Shown here: positions 7,401 to 17,096 of the stretch, one piece after another
Layout: the number at the start of each line of letters is the position of its first letter
Position numbering within the stretch: the stretch's first letter is position 1
Assembly: GCA_964342695.1 (NCBI GenBank)
Contig: CAYFFV010000013.1
Span: forward strand, 1 to 64,000
DNA: 64,000 nt
Direction of reading: 5' to 3'
DNA from: CAYFFV01 sp964342695
Lineage (GTDB): Bacteria > Acidobacteriota > Vicinamibacteria > Vicinamibacterales > UBA8438
Notes under the pieces: model-generated
What the model was told of the DNA's origin: nothing
Seen by the model: the letters and a program-made list of their open reading frames with translations, nothing else
Database searches by the model: none
Position numbers and translations under genes: made by a program

Positions 7401-8460
7401 GTGTTTCTTCAACCATGCGGGTGGCGCTGAATTTTTTCTCAGCTCGTTTTAGTCCCTGAAGACTGCATGACAGGCGAAAAGACTCATTTCTTAACATTTC
7501 AATAATTCCACTGGCTAACGCCTCTGCATTCTTAGCTGGAACCAGCAACCCACTCTGACCGTGAACGATTACTTCAGATAGTCCTCCAGCTCTGGTGGCT
7601 ATTACAGGAGTTTCACAGGCCATTGCGTCCAGTGCCGATGTGCCTAACCCTTCTGTTGTCGAACTCATAACAAAAAGGTCGAAAGACTTAATCATAGAGA
7701 GAACGTCGTTGCGGAAACCTGTGAGAAAAACATGATTTTTAAGTCCTAAACGGCTTATCTGATTCTGTAAGGTGACCGCTAAAGATCCTTCACCTGCAAT
7801 GAAAAAACGAGCATTAGGCACTTGACGAATAACTTGTGCAGCTGCGTCAACAAGATAGCGTTGACCCTTATGAGGGACTAAAGCAGCCACATTTCCCACA
7901 ATTAAGGAATCTTCAGGCACACGGAATTCTGCGTGTATATTTAGTGGGTCCGTTTTCTGATTGCTTTTTATGTCAATTCCTTCATAAATCACGGTAATTT
8001 TATTTGTTGGAATTTTATTCGAAATAAGCAATGTACGAATAAATGATGAGGCGCATATAAATTGATCGACTTGTCTGTATTTCCATCGAGAAAAAACATT
8101 GGTTTTTAGATGGAAATCCACACGTCTCGAAGCAATCAATTTTGGTTTTAGATCGGTTCTTAAGAATCTAATTGCTACCGCCGCCAAGGCCAGTCCATGC
8201 GCATCATGCACATGGACTATCGCGGGTTTAATGTTTTGCAAGAAACTCGATAACTTCCAAGCAGCAAACAAGTCTCCTTCAGATCTCGCAGCAATTGGAA
8301 ACAAGTCTTTGTCTGAGTTCATACGCCGGAAGAGTTCTCCTTGCGGATGGGCTAATAGCACGGTTTTGCATCCTGTTGCTCGAAGGCCGAGGACTGTCAA
8401 CATGACTTGCTTTTGACCGCCACGCCAAGTTTTTGCGGTGTCAATATGGAGGGATAGCAT
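7363..8460 (-). CDS. Glycosyltransferase family 4 (GT-B) protein
   Basis: A 365-residue GT-B enzyme. The N-terminal acceptor domain begins MLSLHIDTAKTWRGGQKQ, with HVHDAHGLA further on. The C-terminal donor domain carries GNVAALVPHKGQRYLVDA, a GEG loop and the family 4 motif TEGLGTSALDAMACETPVIATRAGGLSEVI (split by family into E-x7-E). Donor and acceptor cannot be told from sequence. With the next gene, which lies 9 bases upstream on the same strand, it may build lipopolysaccharide core or another surface glycan. Its end overlaps the convergent TIGR02757 gene. Confidence 0.85.
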   Translation of the reverse strand: MLSLHIDTAKTWRGGQKQVMLTVLGLRATGCKTVLLAHPQGELFRRMNSDKDLFPIAARSEGDLFAAWKLSSFLQNIKPAIVHVHDAHGLALAAVAIRFLRTDLKPKLIASRRVDFHLKTNVFSRWKYRQVDQFICASSFIRTLLISNKIPTNKITVIYEGIDIKSNQKTDPLNIHAEFRVPEDSLIVGNVAALVPHKGQRYLVDAAAQVIRQVPNARFFIAGEGSLAVTLQNQISRLGLKNHVFLTGFRNDVLSMIKSFDLFVMSSTTEGLGTSALDAMACETPVIATRAGGLSEVIVHGQSGLLVPAKNAEALASGIIEMLRNESFRLSCSLQGLKRAEKKFSATRMVEETLMAYKNLVDTNA

Positions 8461-8469
8461 GTTTTCGGT

Positions 8470-9234
8470 TCACGATTTATGATTACTTGAATTTTGTTCC
8501 CACAATTTTGCGAATTTTAGGAACACATAGTAAGAATTCATTAGAGAGACTATTAATCCTGGAAGTCCGTCACGAAATCCCCCGCGAAGTAGGTAGTTTC
8601 TAGCGAAGGCAAAGCCTGGATGGATGGCAAGGTCGGTCCATCGCGCACGTCGATTTTCGTCTAGCATCTGTTTTGCAGCTAGAGTTGAGTAGTGGTTAAT
8701 CGTTGAGAGATGATCCGACATGTTGTCGTAAGCGTAGTGGCGAATTTCTGATCGTAGTGTTCCGATCGTTCCATTAACAGAAACGGACTCGTGAACATAA
8801 CGCGAGTTCCATAGAGCGACTCTTCTATCGTAAAGACGAAGCTGATAATCAGGATACCAATCCGTTGACCGAATCCATCTTCCCAAATATCTTGTTGTTC
8901 GAGGGATGCGATAACCTGCCAAGGTTGAAGGCCGAGACATCACGTCACGAATTTCCTCAGCTAGTGCCTGAGATACGTGTTCGTCGGCGTCAAGAGAAAG
9001 CACCCAATCGTGTGCAGCTAATCCGGTTGCATAATTTTTTTGAGCACCATAGCCTTCCCAATCTCTTGTCAGTACTCGATCCGTATAGCGGCGGGCTATT
9101 TCAAGAGTGTCGTCTGTGCTGCCAGAATCGACGACTACTACATCCGTTGCCCATGAAACTGACTCAAGGGTTGCGGCGAGATGGTCAGCCTCGTTCTTCG
9201 TTATGATTACGACAGAAATATCCATAATGCCCAT
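8470..9234 (-). CDS. Glycosyltransferase family 2 (WaaE/KdtX-like)
   Basis: A 254-residue GT-A enzyme. Motifs are SVVIITKNEADHLAATLESV at the start, VVDSGSTDDT, WEGYGAQKNYA and the metal-binding LSLDADEH. This pattern resembles WaaE/KdtX-type enzymes that add sugars to lipopolysaccharide inner core, but the sugar cannot be named. A hydrophobic C-terminal segment (GLPGLIVSLMNSYYVFLKF) may dock to the membrane. It lies just upstream of the GT4 gene and is divergent from pyrE, with only 29 bases between the starts. Translation may begin at the fourth codon instead. Confidence 0.83.
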   Translation of the reverse strand: MGIMDISVVIITKNEADHLAATLESVSWATDVVVVDSGSTDDTLEIARRYTDRVLTRDWEGYGAQKNYATGLAAHDWVLSLDADEHVSQALAEEIRDVMSRPSTLAGYRIPRTTRYLGRWIRSTDWYPDYQLRLYDRRVALWNSRYVHESVSVNGTIGTLRSEIRHYAYDNMSDHLSTINHYSTLAAKQMLDENRRARWTDLAIHPGFAFARNYLLRGGFRDGLPGLIVSLMNSYYVFLKFAKLWEQNSSNHKS

Positions 9235-9263
9235 AGCGAGTCTATCACCGGTATACTGAGACT

Positions 9264-9848
9264 ATGCAGTCAGATGAAATAATCAATATGTTTAAGCAGA
9301 ATTCGGCTCTTCTTGAGGGCCATTTTATTTTGTCATCTGGCTTGCATACGTCCGGATATTTACAGTGCGCATTGGTGCTCCAACATCCTGAAAAGGCCGC
9401 TCAATTAGGTTCAGATCTTGCGTCCCGTGTTAAACAATTAGCGCCGACGTTGATTCTTTCTCCGGCACTAGGAGGTCTCATCATTGGTCACGAAGTGGCT
9501 CGTGCATGTGGAACACGAGCTATTTTTGCAGAAAGAAAAAACGGTGTTTTAACTCTACGGAGGGGTTTTACGATCGAAAAAGGTGAACGTGTCTTAGTTG
9601 TCGAGGATGTTGTGACAACCGGGGGATCCACGCGTGAGACAATTGCGGTAGCCAAGGAATTTGGTGTCCATGTGGTCGGAGCGGCGGCCGTGATTAATCG
9701 TGGTGATACGAAGAACAGGTTCGATGTTCCGTTTGAATTTCTTGCAAGTGTTTCTTGGCCGATTTATAGCCCACAGAGCTGTCCATTGTGTGAAGAAGGT
9801 TTACCTTTAGTGAAACCAGGTTCACGGAATATGCCTTCGACAGGCTAG
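9264..9848 (+). CDS. pyrE: Orotate phosphoribosyltransferase
   Basis: Makes OMP from orotate and PRPP, the step before PyrF. The PRPP loop RVLVVEDVVTTGGST lies near residue 115, preceded by SPALGGLIIGHEVAR and FAERKNG. At 194 residues it matches the short form. It stands apart from both pyr units in this window, behind two leftward glycosyltransferase genes. A small CPLC motif in the C-terminal tail (SPQSCPLCEEGLPLV) is common in one branch of the family and may bind metal. Confidence 0.93.
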   Translation: MQSDEIINMFKQNSALLEGHFILSSGLHTSGYLQCALVLQHPEKAAQLGSDLASRVKQLAPTLILSPALGGLIIGHEVARACGTRAIFAERKNGVLTLRRGFTIEKGERVLVVEDVVTTGGSTRETIAVAKEFGVHVVGAAAVINRGDTKNRFDVPFEFLASVSWPIYSPQSCPLCEEGLPLVKPGSRNMPSTG

Positions 9849-9892
9849 TTGTGTGCGCGACTCAGCACTCGTAGGCTGGGTTCATCATATTC

Positions 9893-10675
9893 ATGAGGAC
9901 TCTTAAGATTACGCTCGCTTATGACGGAACTAACTATGCAGGTTGGCAACGACAGCATACCGCCCCAACCATTCAAGCGTTAGTAGAGGATGCCCTTTCT
10001 GAGGTTGAGGGGAGCTCTGTAAAATTATATGGCGCAGGGCGAACAGATGCCGGTGTTCATGCGCTCGGCCAAGTTGCGAGTGTTTGTTTGTCTCATTCAA
10101 TTGATTCCATGGCTTTGTTACGCGCAGTTAATTCGAAGTTGCCAAATGATGTTCGTGTAATAGATGTGCAACAGGTTGCGGATACATTTCATGCGCGGTT
10201 TGATACTTCTGGTAAGTATTACCGGTACCGACTAGGAATTGGAAGAGTTCAAAATCCACTCGAGCAACGTTTCTTATGGTGGCTTTCAGAACCGATTAAA
10301 CTGTCACCTATGCGAGAAGCGAGTGCTGTTTTATGTGGCCAGCATGATTTTGCGTCATTTCAGACAGCGACTGATGATTCCAGTCCTACATCGACTGTGC
10401 GTACGATTACAGCTATTACTATTGGAGTTGAAGAAGATCAAAATTGGAATGCACTAGGGGGAAATCGGGAAGCAAGAATCATTACAGTTGATATTCATGG
10501 AAACGGGTTTTTACGTCACATGGTAAGAACTATTGTCGGTACTCTTGTAGAAATTGGACGAGATCGTCGAACCCCTGAAAGTATGGCCAAGCTCTTGTCT
10601 TCTAGGGATCGGAGCCAGGCAGGACCCACTGCGCCAGCACGAGGTCTCTTTCTTGTTAGTGTTGAGTATCCTTGA
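9893..10675 (+). CDS. truA: tRNA pseudouridine(38-40) synthase
   Basis: Isomerises uridine in the anticodon arm of tRNAs. The catalytic aspartate is D52 in GAGRTDAGVHALGQ. Other family segments are the N-terminal KITLAYDGTNYAGWQRQ, a central HARFDTSGKYYRYRL and the C-terminal FLRHMVRTIVGTL. Length (260) is typical. It starts 44 bases after pyrE and is followed after 94 bases by uppS, probably on the same transcript. Confidence 0.94.
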   Translation: MRTLKITLAYDGTNYAGWQRQHTAPTIQALVEDALSEVEGSSVKLYGAGRTDAGVHALGQVASVCLSHSIDSMALLRAVNSKLPNDVRVIDVQQVADTFHARFDTSGKYYRYRLGIGRVQNPLEQRFLWWLSEPIKLSPMREASAVLCGQHDFASFQTATDDSSPTSTVRTITAITIGVEEDQNWNALGGNREARIITVDIHGNGFLRHMVRTIVGTLVEIGRDRRTPESMAKLLSSRDRSQAGPTAPARGLFLVSVEYP

Positions 10676-10769
10676 ACCTTCTGTGAGCAGCCCGTATTAT
10701 CAGAGCTTAAGTTTCTCAACGGGATTAAGAATTTGTAACGAAAAATTTAGGCCACAAAAAATTTATTTC

Positions 10770-11558
10770 ATGAGTCTTCAAAAAATATTAGCTTGGCTTC
10801 CCAAGCACTCAAGAGAAGAAGCTCTTGCCCGAGAAGTTGATTTTTCTCGTCTTCCAGAACACGTTGCGGTGATTATGGATGGTAATGGACGTTGGGCTGC
10901 AAAGAGACATTTACCCCGCGCGGAAGGTCACCGTGCCGGTATTGATGCGGTTCGTGAATCTGTCGAGGTTGCGGCGCGATTAGGTATATCCGTACTGACT
11001 TTATATGCGTTTTCGGTTGAAAATTGGAAAAGACCAAAGTCTGAAGTTGCGCTTCTTATGAGTTTATTGAAACGTTATCTCAGATTGGAACTGAGCACCT
11101 TACTGGAAAATGATATTCGTTTCCAAGTTATTGGCAGTAGCGATGAGTTGGGCGCTGATGTTCGTCATGAATTAAATATTGCGCAGGTGAAAACGGAAAA
11201 AAATTCTGGAATGCTTTTTAATATTGCTCTTAATTATGGAGGACGAGCTGAGATAGTATCAGCAGTGCGCCAAGCTTTGACCGATGGTATCAGACCTCAA
11301 GATCTCGATGAGGATCGATTTAGCGACTTACTATATACGTCTGGTCAACCAGATCCTGATCTCTTAATTCGTACTAGTGGTGAGATGCGTGTGAGTAATT
11401 TTTTGTTGTGGCAGATTGCCTACTCAGAGATATGGGTCACTGAGACATTGTGGCCAGATTTTCGTGCGAATCATCTTTTGGAAGCGATTCTCGATTTTCA
11501 GAAGCGTGATCGACGTTATGGAGGCATTAATACTCCAAACGTTGTTGTTGGGCAGTAG
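10770..11558 (+). CDS. uppS: Isoprenyl (undecaprenyl) diphosphate synthase
   Basis: Makes the C55 cis-polyprenyl diphosphate carrier used for cell wall and surface glycans. The catalytic VAVIMDGNGRWA has its aspartate at residue 37, and RTSGE near residue 200 binds isopentenyl diphosphate. The frame is open back to 10554, inside truA, but the ATG at 10770 gives 262 residues and a normal N-terminus, so I chose it. It opens a conserved uppS-cdsA-dxr-rseP block. Confidence 0.93.
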   Translation: MSLQKILAWLPKHSREEALAREVDFSRLPEHVAVIMDGNGRWAAKRHLPRAEGHRAGIDAVRESVEVAARLGISVLTLYAFSVENWKRPKSEVALLMSLLKRYLRLELSTLLENDIRFQVIGSSDELGADVRHELNIAQVKTEKNSGMLFNIALNYGGRAEIVSAVRQALTDGIRPQDLDEDRFSDLLYTSGQPDPDLLIRTSGEMRVSNFLLWQIAYSEIWVTETLWPDFRANHLLEAILDFQKRDRRYGGINTPNVVVGQ

Positions 11559-11582
11559 AAAAATGGTTTCAGATAACAACTA

Positions 11583-12365
11583 ATGGCACGTCTTTTAAGC
11601 GCTTTGGCGCTACTTTTAATCGTTATTGGTGTAGTGTGGTTCCTACCTCCAGGTGCCACCTTGATTGTGTCAGAACTTCTATTGATTGTTGCGTTCTTTG
11701 AATATTTTGATCTGGTAAAACAAAATGAGACTCAATTTTCGAAGTTATTAGGAGTAACCGCGGCACTTGGGGTTTGTGCCGTGTGTGCGATGGCTCCATC
11801 GATGTTGCCCGTGATGTTAATGTCGGTGACGATTGGCATAACTACAGTTCAGCTTTCACAGCAATCAGTCAAGCGAGTACTTGTTTCCACAGCATTGTCA
11901 ATATTTGGCGTGCTATATCTCGCTCTTCCAATTGGCTTAATGGTGTCACTTCGCTTTGATAACCAACCTCAGGTATTGTTTTTACTGTTGCTCACTATAT
12001 TTGCGAGTGACACGGCACAGTACTACGGAGGACGACAATTTGGGCGACGCAGTCTTGCGAAAACTATCAGTCCAAATAAAACAATCGAGGGAGCAATTTT
12101 TGGAATTATCGCCGGGATTATGGTGATGTGGTTTCTTGGTGATTTATGGTTAAGTCAACTTTCAACAGGTTTTCTGATCCTGTTTGGTGCAACGATTACA
12201 TGTTTGGGTATAGTGGGCGACCTGTTTGAGTCGACTCTCAAACGCGGTGCCGAAGTCAAGGATTCATCTCAACTTATTCCTGGGCATGGCGGTGTTTTGG
12301 ATAGACTAGACGGTCTTTTGTTTGCTGCACCTGTTTATTACGCGGTTGTTTTTTTTGCGAGATAG
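11583..12365 (+). CDS. cdsA: Phosphatidate cytidylyltransferase
   Basis: Integral membrane enzyme that makes CDP-diacylglycerol for phospholipid synthesis. It has 260 residues with several membrane helices, beginning LLSALALLLIVIGVVWFL. The C-terminal family signature is intact: GDLFESTLKRGAEVKD, then IPGHGGVLDRLDGLLFAAP, with the aspartates that hold magnesium. It lies between uppS (24 bases) and dxr (9 bases), the usual order in many bacteria. Confidence 0.94.
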   Translation: MARLLSALALLLIVIGVVWFLPPGATLIVSELLLIVAFFEYFDLVKQNETQFSKLLGVTAALGVCAVCAMAPSMLPVMLMSVTIGITTVQLSQQSVKRVLVSTALSIFGVLYLALPIGLMVSLRFDNQPQVLFLLLLTIFASDTAQYYGGRQFGRRSLAKTISPNKTIEGAIFGIIAGIMVMWFLGDLWLSQLSTGFLILFGATITCLGIVGDLFESTLKRGAEVKDSSQLIPGHGGVLDRLDGLLFAAPVYYAVVFFAR

Positions 12366-12374
12366 GAAGTTGAT

Positions 12375-13556
12375 GTGAAGCGGATCGCTATTCTCGGTTC
12401 GACCGGTTCGATTGGTCGTAGTGCACTCTCAGTTGTTCACTCTTATGAGGATAGACTTTCCGTTATCGGAATGGCGGCAGGCGAGAACGTCAATCTATTC
12501 GCTGAACAGATTATTGATTGCCGCCCGTGTAAGATTTCCATGGCAACCCCAGAGGCCCTGGCTGAGGTTCAGAGCAGATTAAAAGAAGCAAATATAGCGG
12601 TTGAATCCTGTGAAGCTGGTATTGACGGTTTGTTGGCGATTGCTACGGATCCAGATGTGGACATTGTTCTCTGTGCTACAGCAGGGACGGCGGCCCTTGA
12701 TGCGACACTGGCGGCAATTGAAGCTGGAAAAACGATAGCCTTGGCAAACAAAGAAGTTTTGGTAATGGCCGGTGATCTTATGACACGCGCTGCAAAAAAA
12801 CATGGAGCCAGTATTCTTCCTGTCGACAGTGAACACAATGCCATTCAACAGTGTTTGCATGGTCGTGGTGTTGATGAGGTAAGGCGGCTTGTCTTGACTG
12901 CGTCGGGAGGGCCATTTAGGGATGAAATTGATCGTGATTTGGAGAAAGTTACTCCTGAGGAAGCACTAAATCATCCTACTTGGAATATGGGTCCGAAGAT
13001 TACAATTGACTCAGCTACGTTGATGAACAAGGGACTTGAAGTCATCGAGGCTTATTGGTTGTTTGGGTTGCGCGCAGATCAGATTGATGTGCTTGTGCAT
13101 CCACAGTCTGTCATTCATTCGCTTGTAGAGCTGCGAGATGGCTCAATGATTGCGCAACTCGGAGTTACGGATATGCGATTACCTATTCAGTACACATTTT
13201 CTTATCCAGAACGCTGGGACTGTAAGGTAGAATTTCTAGATCTTACTCAATGTGGGTCACTCAGTTTCGCTTCGGTAGACCGGAAGAGATTTCCCTGTTT
13301 AGATCTTGCTTATCATGCTTTACGGGGTCCTGCTAGTCTTGCCACTATTTTGAATGCGGCAAACGAACGTGCGGTTGGTGCTTTTCTCAATGGAAATTTG
13401 ACGTTTTCAGGAATTTCGACTGTCATTAATCAAACACTTGAAGCAGGAGAATTGCAATCGACGGGTGAATTGGATACGTTAGATAGGGTGCGAGAGGTTG
13501 ATTCGTGGGCACGTCAATATACGGACAGGCTTATCGGTGGGTTAGGATCACAATGA
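12375..13556 (+). CDS. dxr: 1-deoxy-D-xylulose 5-phosphate reductoisomerase
   Basis: First committed step of the MEP isoprenoid pathway, forming MEP with NADPH. NADPH-binding GSTGSIG lies at residues 8-14, metal-binding PVDSEHNAIQQCL near 150, and KITIDSATLMNKGLEVIEAYWLF near 210. At 393 residues it is full length. Translation starts at GTG 12375. With ispG at 15821-17065 it points to the MEP route; the other pathway genes are not in the window. Confidence 0.95.
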   Translation: MKRIAILGSTGSIGRSALSVVHSYEDRLSVIGMAAGENVNLFAEQIIDCRPCKISMATPEALAEVQSRLKEANIAVESCEAGIDGLLAIATDPDVDIVLCATAGTAALDATLAAIEAGKTIALANKEVLVMAGDLMTRAAKKHGASILPVDSEHNAIQQCLHGRGVDEVRRLVLTASGGPFRDEIDRDLEKVTPEEALNHPTWNMGPKITIDSATLMNKGLEVIEAYWLFGLRADQIDVLVHPQSVIHSLVELRDGSMIAQLGVTDMRLPIQYTFSYPERWDCKVEFLDLTQCGSLSFASVDRKRFPCLDLAYHALRGPASLATILNAANERAVGAFLNGNLTFSGISTVINQTLEAGELQSTGELDTLDRVREVDSWARQYTDRLIGGLGSQ

Positions 13557-13590
13557 AGCTTGTCAGTCAGATTAACAACGGAGTTTTTTA

Positions 13591-14928
13591 GTGGGTGGGT
13601 CTCTATTTACTATCGTCGTTTTCCTTTTTGTAATTTCAGTCTTGGTTTTTGTACACGAGCTCGGGCATTTTTTGGCAGCTAGACGTGTCGGTGTCCGTGT
13701 CCTAACTTTTTCTATTGGGTTCGGGCCGAAGCTTTTGAAGTTTACCCGGGGTGATACTGAGTACTGTGTGAGTGCAATTCCTCTTGGTGGTTACGTCAAA
13801 ATGGCCGGGGAGCAACCTGACGATGATCGTACAGGTTCTGATGACGAGTTTCTTTCAAAGAATAAGTGGGAGCGTTTTCAGATCTTGATTATGGGACCGG
13901 CGATGAATTTTATCTTTGCAATTGTTGTTATGACTTTTGTTTTGTATCAAGGTGCTCAGGAACCAGTCTACCTTGACGAATTACCAATTGTTGAATCTGT
14001 TGTAAGCGGATCAAGTGCGGAACGGGCAGGAATAGAAATTGGCGATCAAGTTGTCAGCGTGATGGGGAATCCTGTGGACACGTGGGAGGAGTTATTGCAG
14101 GCGGTTGCGCCGCATGCTGATAAAGAAATCGATATCGGTGTTCGAAATACGCGTGGCTCTCGTACGCTAAACGTAATTCCAGATAGTGAGACAAGCAGTA
14201 GTTTTGAAATGGGAAATCTAGGAGTTTCTCCTAAGATGGAACCTCAGATTACTAGTGTTGCTCCGGGAGAGCCAGCTTCACTTGCCGGTATCAAGGTCGG
14301 TGATGTTATTGAGGCCTTAGAAGGAAAAACGGTATCAAGTAAAGAATTAGTTGAGCGAATTAACGCCAACCCTGGCTCTCCATTGCGGCTAGGTATCCGC
14401 CGCGATGGGGCCAGTCGAGAACTTACTGTGATTCCTGCTCTTAAGGGTGACGTCGGTTTAATTGGCGTTCAGATTAATCCCTTTGAGGAGAAGACCGTTC
14501 AACCAGCTGGTTTATTTGAAGCTTTTCAATTAAGTCTGATACGTAATTGGGAAATGACCACGCAGATAGGGACCGCACTTCAAGGACTATTTAGTGGTGG
14601 CGTGTCCCTTAACCAAATGGCAGGTCCGGTTGGTATCGCATCAATGTCTGGTAGTGCGGCTCAATTAGGCTGGGGTGTTCTTCTTAGTTTCATGTGTATG
14701 ATTTCTCTTAATCTTGGGTTGCTTAATTTACTTCCGATACCTGTGCTCGATGGTGGGCACATCGCTATTCTCACATTGGAAGGAATTGCACGACATGATT
14801 TCAGTATGGTTGTGAAGGAGCGACTCATGTTTGGTGGTTTCGTTGCGCTTATGATGTTAATGGTTACTGTTATTTATAACGATCTGACGCGCGTTAGTTG
14901 GATTGAAGCCTTTATGCCATGGCGGTAA
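13591..14928 (+). CDS. rseP: Site-2 metalloprotease RseP (RIP zinc protease)
   Basis: Inner membrane protease that cleaves transmembrane anti-sigma factors and leftover signal peptides. Zinc ligands H22 and H26 with catalytic E23 are in VHELGHFLAARR, and the third ligand region is NLLPIPVLDGGHI near the C-terminus. Two PDZ domains lie between, at roughly residues 125-210 and 215-300, as in the Gram-negative type. The GTG start at 13591 has a GGAG a few bases upstream. It ends the uppS-cdsA-dxr-rseP block; no rseA or rpoE gene is visible nearby. Confidence 0.93.
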   Translation: MGGSLFTIVVFLFVISVLVFVHELGHFLAARRVGVRVLTFSIGFGPKLLKFTRGDTEYCVSAIPLGGYVKMAGEQPDDDRTGSDDEFLSKNKWERFQILIMGPAMNFIFAIVVMTFVLYQGAQEPVYLDELPIVESVVSGSSAERAGIEIGDQVVSVMGNPVDTWEELLQAVAPHADKEIDIGVRNTRGSRTLNVIPDSETSSSFEMGNLGVSPKMEPQITSVAPGEPASLAGIKVGDVIEALEGKTVSSKELVERINANPGSPLRLGIRRDGASRELTVIPALKGDVGLIGVQINPFEEKTVQPAGLFEAFQLSLIRNWEMTTQIGTALQGLFSGGVSLNQMAGPVGIASMSGSAAQLGWGVLLSFMCMISLNLGLLNLLPIPVLDGGHIAILTLEGIARHDFSMVVKERLMFGGFVALMMLMVTVIYNDLTRVSWIEAFMPWR

Positions 14929-14935
14929 AATCGAG

Positions 14936-15790
14936 CTAGATTAGTTTTGAAACCACCTGTTTATTTAAAGCGAAAGCACGGATTGCATTAGCAAGCCCTC
15001 CGTTGTCATTGCTCTCAGTCAATTTCCATCCATACGATTTAAGTTCCTTTACAGCGTTGCCCATTATGATAGGTAAGCCCGCAAACATTAGCATATCTAG
15101 GTCATTAAGATTATCTCCGATGGCCATTACTTGATCGGCATTGATACCAAGTGAATTGCACCATGTTGCGAGACTGTTTCCCTTTGAGCAATTTTTTGCC
15201 GTAATATCAAGAAGAGAAAAATCCCGGTCTTTGTACTCAGTGATTGTAAGACAAAGCTCTGAAGTGTTTGGCTGTCGGTGCAGGTAATCGCGCAGGCGTC
15301 TCATTTCGTTGACGCTCCCATTGAAAGCGATTTGTAGTGGATCTTCTGTCAGACCTTTTTCTAAAGGTGAAATTTCGGTCATAAAGCGAGCGTTTTGTTT
15401 GAAGTAATCAAATCGATTGGGATGTTTCCAATCGATATTTTCAAAAAGATATTGCTGATTGCCAGTGCGATCGAAAACAAGCGCAGTACCCATTTGCAGA
15501 GATTTTGTAGAATTTATTACTTCTCGAGCAAGGTCACGTGAAAGCGTTGTGCTGTTTAGTGTGATGCCCTTACCTGTTTTAACGAGTGCCCCGTTATTTA
15601 CGATCAAGGTAATTTTGTCTAGGAGAGTTTCCGAGACAGGCTTAGCATGATGAAAACAACGCCCAGTGGCCAAGATAATGTGGATACCTGTTACAGAAGC
15701 TTCTTTAATGATCTTTCGATTTTCATCCGGCATCTGTCCTTGACTGTCGAGCAAGGTTCCGTCGATATCGATTGCAATTACTCGGATCAT
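14936..15790 (-). CDS. HAD-superfamily (Cof-type) phosphatase
   Basis: A 284-residue HAD hydrolase of the Cof subfamily with a large C2 cap. The nucleophile motif is IDIDGTLLD (D8, D10), followed by ILATGRCFHHA (motif II), the lysine in ITAKNCSKGNSL (motif III), and AIGDNLNDLDML (motif IV). Substrates of this subfamily are usually sugar phosphates or nucleotides such as FMN, and the sequence does not decide. Its stop is 7 bases from the rseP stop on the other strand. It follows ispG in the leftward direction. Confidence 0.85.
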   Translation of the reverse strand: MIRVIAIDIDGTLLDSQGQMPDENRKIIKEASVTGIHIILATGRCFHHAKPVSETLLDKITLIVNNGALVKTGKGITLNSTTLSRDLAREVINSTKSLQMGTALVFDRTGNQQYLFENIDWKHPNRFDYFKQNARFMTEISPLEKGLTEDPLQIAFNGSVNEMRRLRDYLHRQPNTSELCLTITEYKDRDFSLLDITAKNCSKGNSLATWCNSLGINADQVMAIGDNLNDLDMLMFAGLPIIMGNAVKELKSYGWKLTESNDNGGLANAIRAFALNKQVVSKLI

Positions 15791-15820
15791 CGTTCTTTAG
15801 GAAAATGTCTTGATAGAAAA

Positions 15821-17065
15821 CTACGACGACGAAGAAATATTTTTTGAGTTAAAGTGATCATCGACGTACTCGTCAACAAGCTTTTGAAAAGCTTCAGCCA
15901 GTTCGTCGTAGGATCCTCTTAACGTATGGGTATGCTGCCCATCTATGAATACCGGACAATTCGGAGATTCCCCTGTTCCCGGCAAACTAATTCCGATGTT
16001 CGCAGCTTTCGATTCACCTGGTCCGTTGACTACGCATCCCATCACGGCCACTCGCATATCCTCAACTCCGACGTAAGCTGTTTTCCATTCAGGCATTTTT
16101 TGATGAACGTAATCTTGAATCCTAATGGTTAATTCCTGAAATGTAGTACTTGTAGTTCGTCCACATCCAGGACACGCGGTAATGCTTGGTGAAAAGGATC
16201 GTAAGTTTAAGGCTTGCAATAATTCGCACGCAGCAAATACTTCATCAGTCCTGTTACCCTGTGGTCGAGGTGTCAGTGAAACACGAATTGTGTCGCCAAT
16301 CCCTTCGCTTAACAAAACACCCATAGCGGAAGCTGACCACACAAGGCCTTTGATACCCATGCCAGCTTCTGTAAGCCCGAGATGGAGAGGTTGTTGGGTT
16401 TTTGCAGATAATTCACGGTACACGCTTATCAAGTCTGTAGGTCGAGATACTTTGCAGGAAATGATAATTTGGTTTCTTTGAAGACCAGATTCTAAAGCCA
16501 GTTCGGTCGATTCAAGAGCAGAGATTACCATGCATTCGTTGATGATTTCTTCCGATGATCGGCCCAATTTCAGGTCGCTATTTTCCTTCATTTTTGCCAT
16601 GACCAGTTCTTGATTAAGAGAGCCGCCATTGACCCCAATGCGCACTGGTTTTTGATGGTCGTGTGCGACCTGACAGATTGTAGAAAATTGTTTGTCTCGT
16701 CTTTGACCAGTACCTACATTTCCCGGATTGATTCTGTATTTATCGAGTGCGGCGGCACAGGCTGGTACTTTGGTTAGTAGTAAATGGCCGTTGTAATGAA
16801 AATCACCAATCAGAGGTGCTGTACATCCGGCGTCAAGAAGTCGTTTTTTTATTTCAGGCACAGCTTCGGCCGCGTCGATTTGATTTACGGTAATACGAAC
16901 TAATTCAGAACCTGCATTAACAAGATCAAGACACTGAGCGGTAGTTTCCTTTACGTTTGCCGTATCAGTCATGGTCATAGATTGCACGGCAATTGGAGCA
17001 CCACCGCCAATCTGTAATGGGCCGACACGAACTCCAAGGGTGCGATGTAATCGTGTGATGGACAT
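15821..17065 (-). CDS. ispG: 4-hydroxy-3-methylbut-2-en-1-yl diphosphate synthase (GcpE)
   Basis: Iron-sulfur enzyme of the MEP pathway that reduces methylerythritol cyclodiphosphate to HMBPP. The N-terminal TIM barrel includes VGPLQIGGGAPIAVQSMTMTDT. The C-terminal cluster domain has ACPGCGRT and GCVVNGPGES, which supply the three cysteines of the 4Fe-4S cluster. At 414 residues it is the bacterial two-domain form. It is followed by the HAD gene after 30 bases. Confidence 0.94.
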   Translation of the reverse strand: MSITRLHRTLGVRVGPLQIGGGAPIAVQSMTMTDTANVKETTAQCLDLVNAGSELVRITVNQIDAAEAVPEIKKRLLDAGCTAPLIGDFHYNGHLLLTKVPACAAALDKYRINPGNVGTGQRRDKQFSTICQVAHDHQKPVRIGVNGGSLNQELVMAKMKENSDLKLGRSSEEIINECMVISALESTELALESGLQRNQIIISCKVSRPTDLISVYRELSAKTQQPLHLGLTEAGMGIKGLVWSASAMGVLLSEGIGDTIRVSLTPRPQGNRTDEVFAACELLQALNLRSFSPSITACPGCGRTTSTTFQELTIRIQDYVHQKMPEWKTAYVGVEDMRVAVMGCVVNGPGESKAANIGISLPGTGESPNCPVFIDGQHTHTLRGSYDELAEAFQKLVDEYVDDHFNSKNISSSS

Positions 17066-17096
17066 TTTTAAGCGCAGTTCTATTTAAGAAAGATAC

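Noticed and set aside
10554..10769. N-terminal extension of UppS reaching back into truA
   Set aside because: It would overlap truA by more than 100 bases and adds residues with no family match; ATG 10770 yields the normal length.
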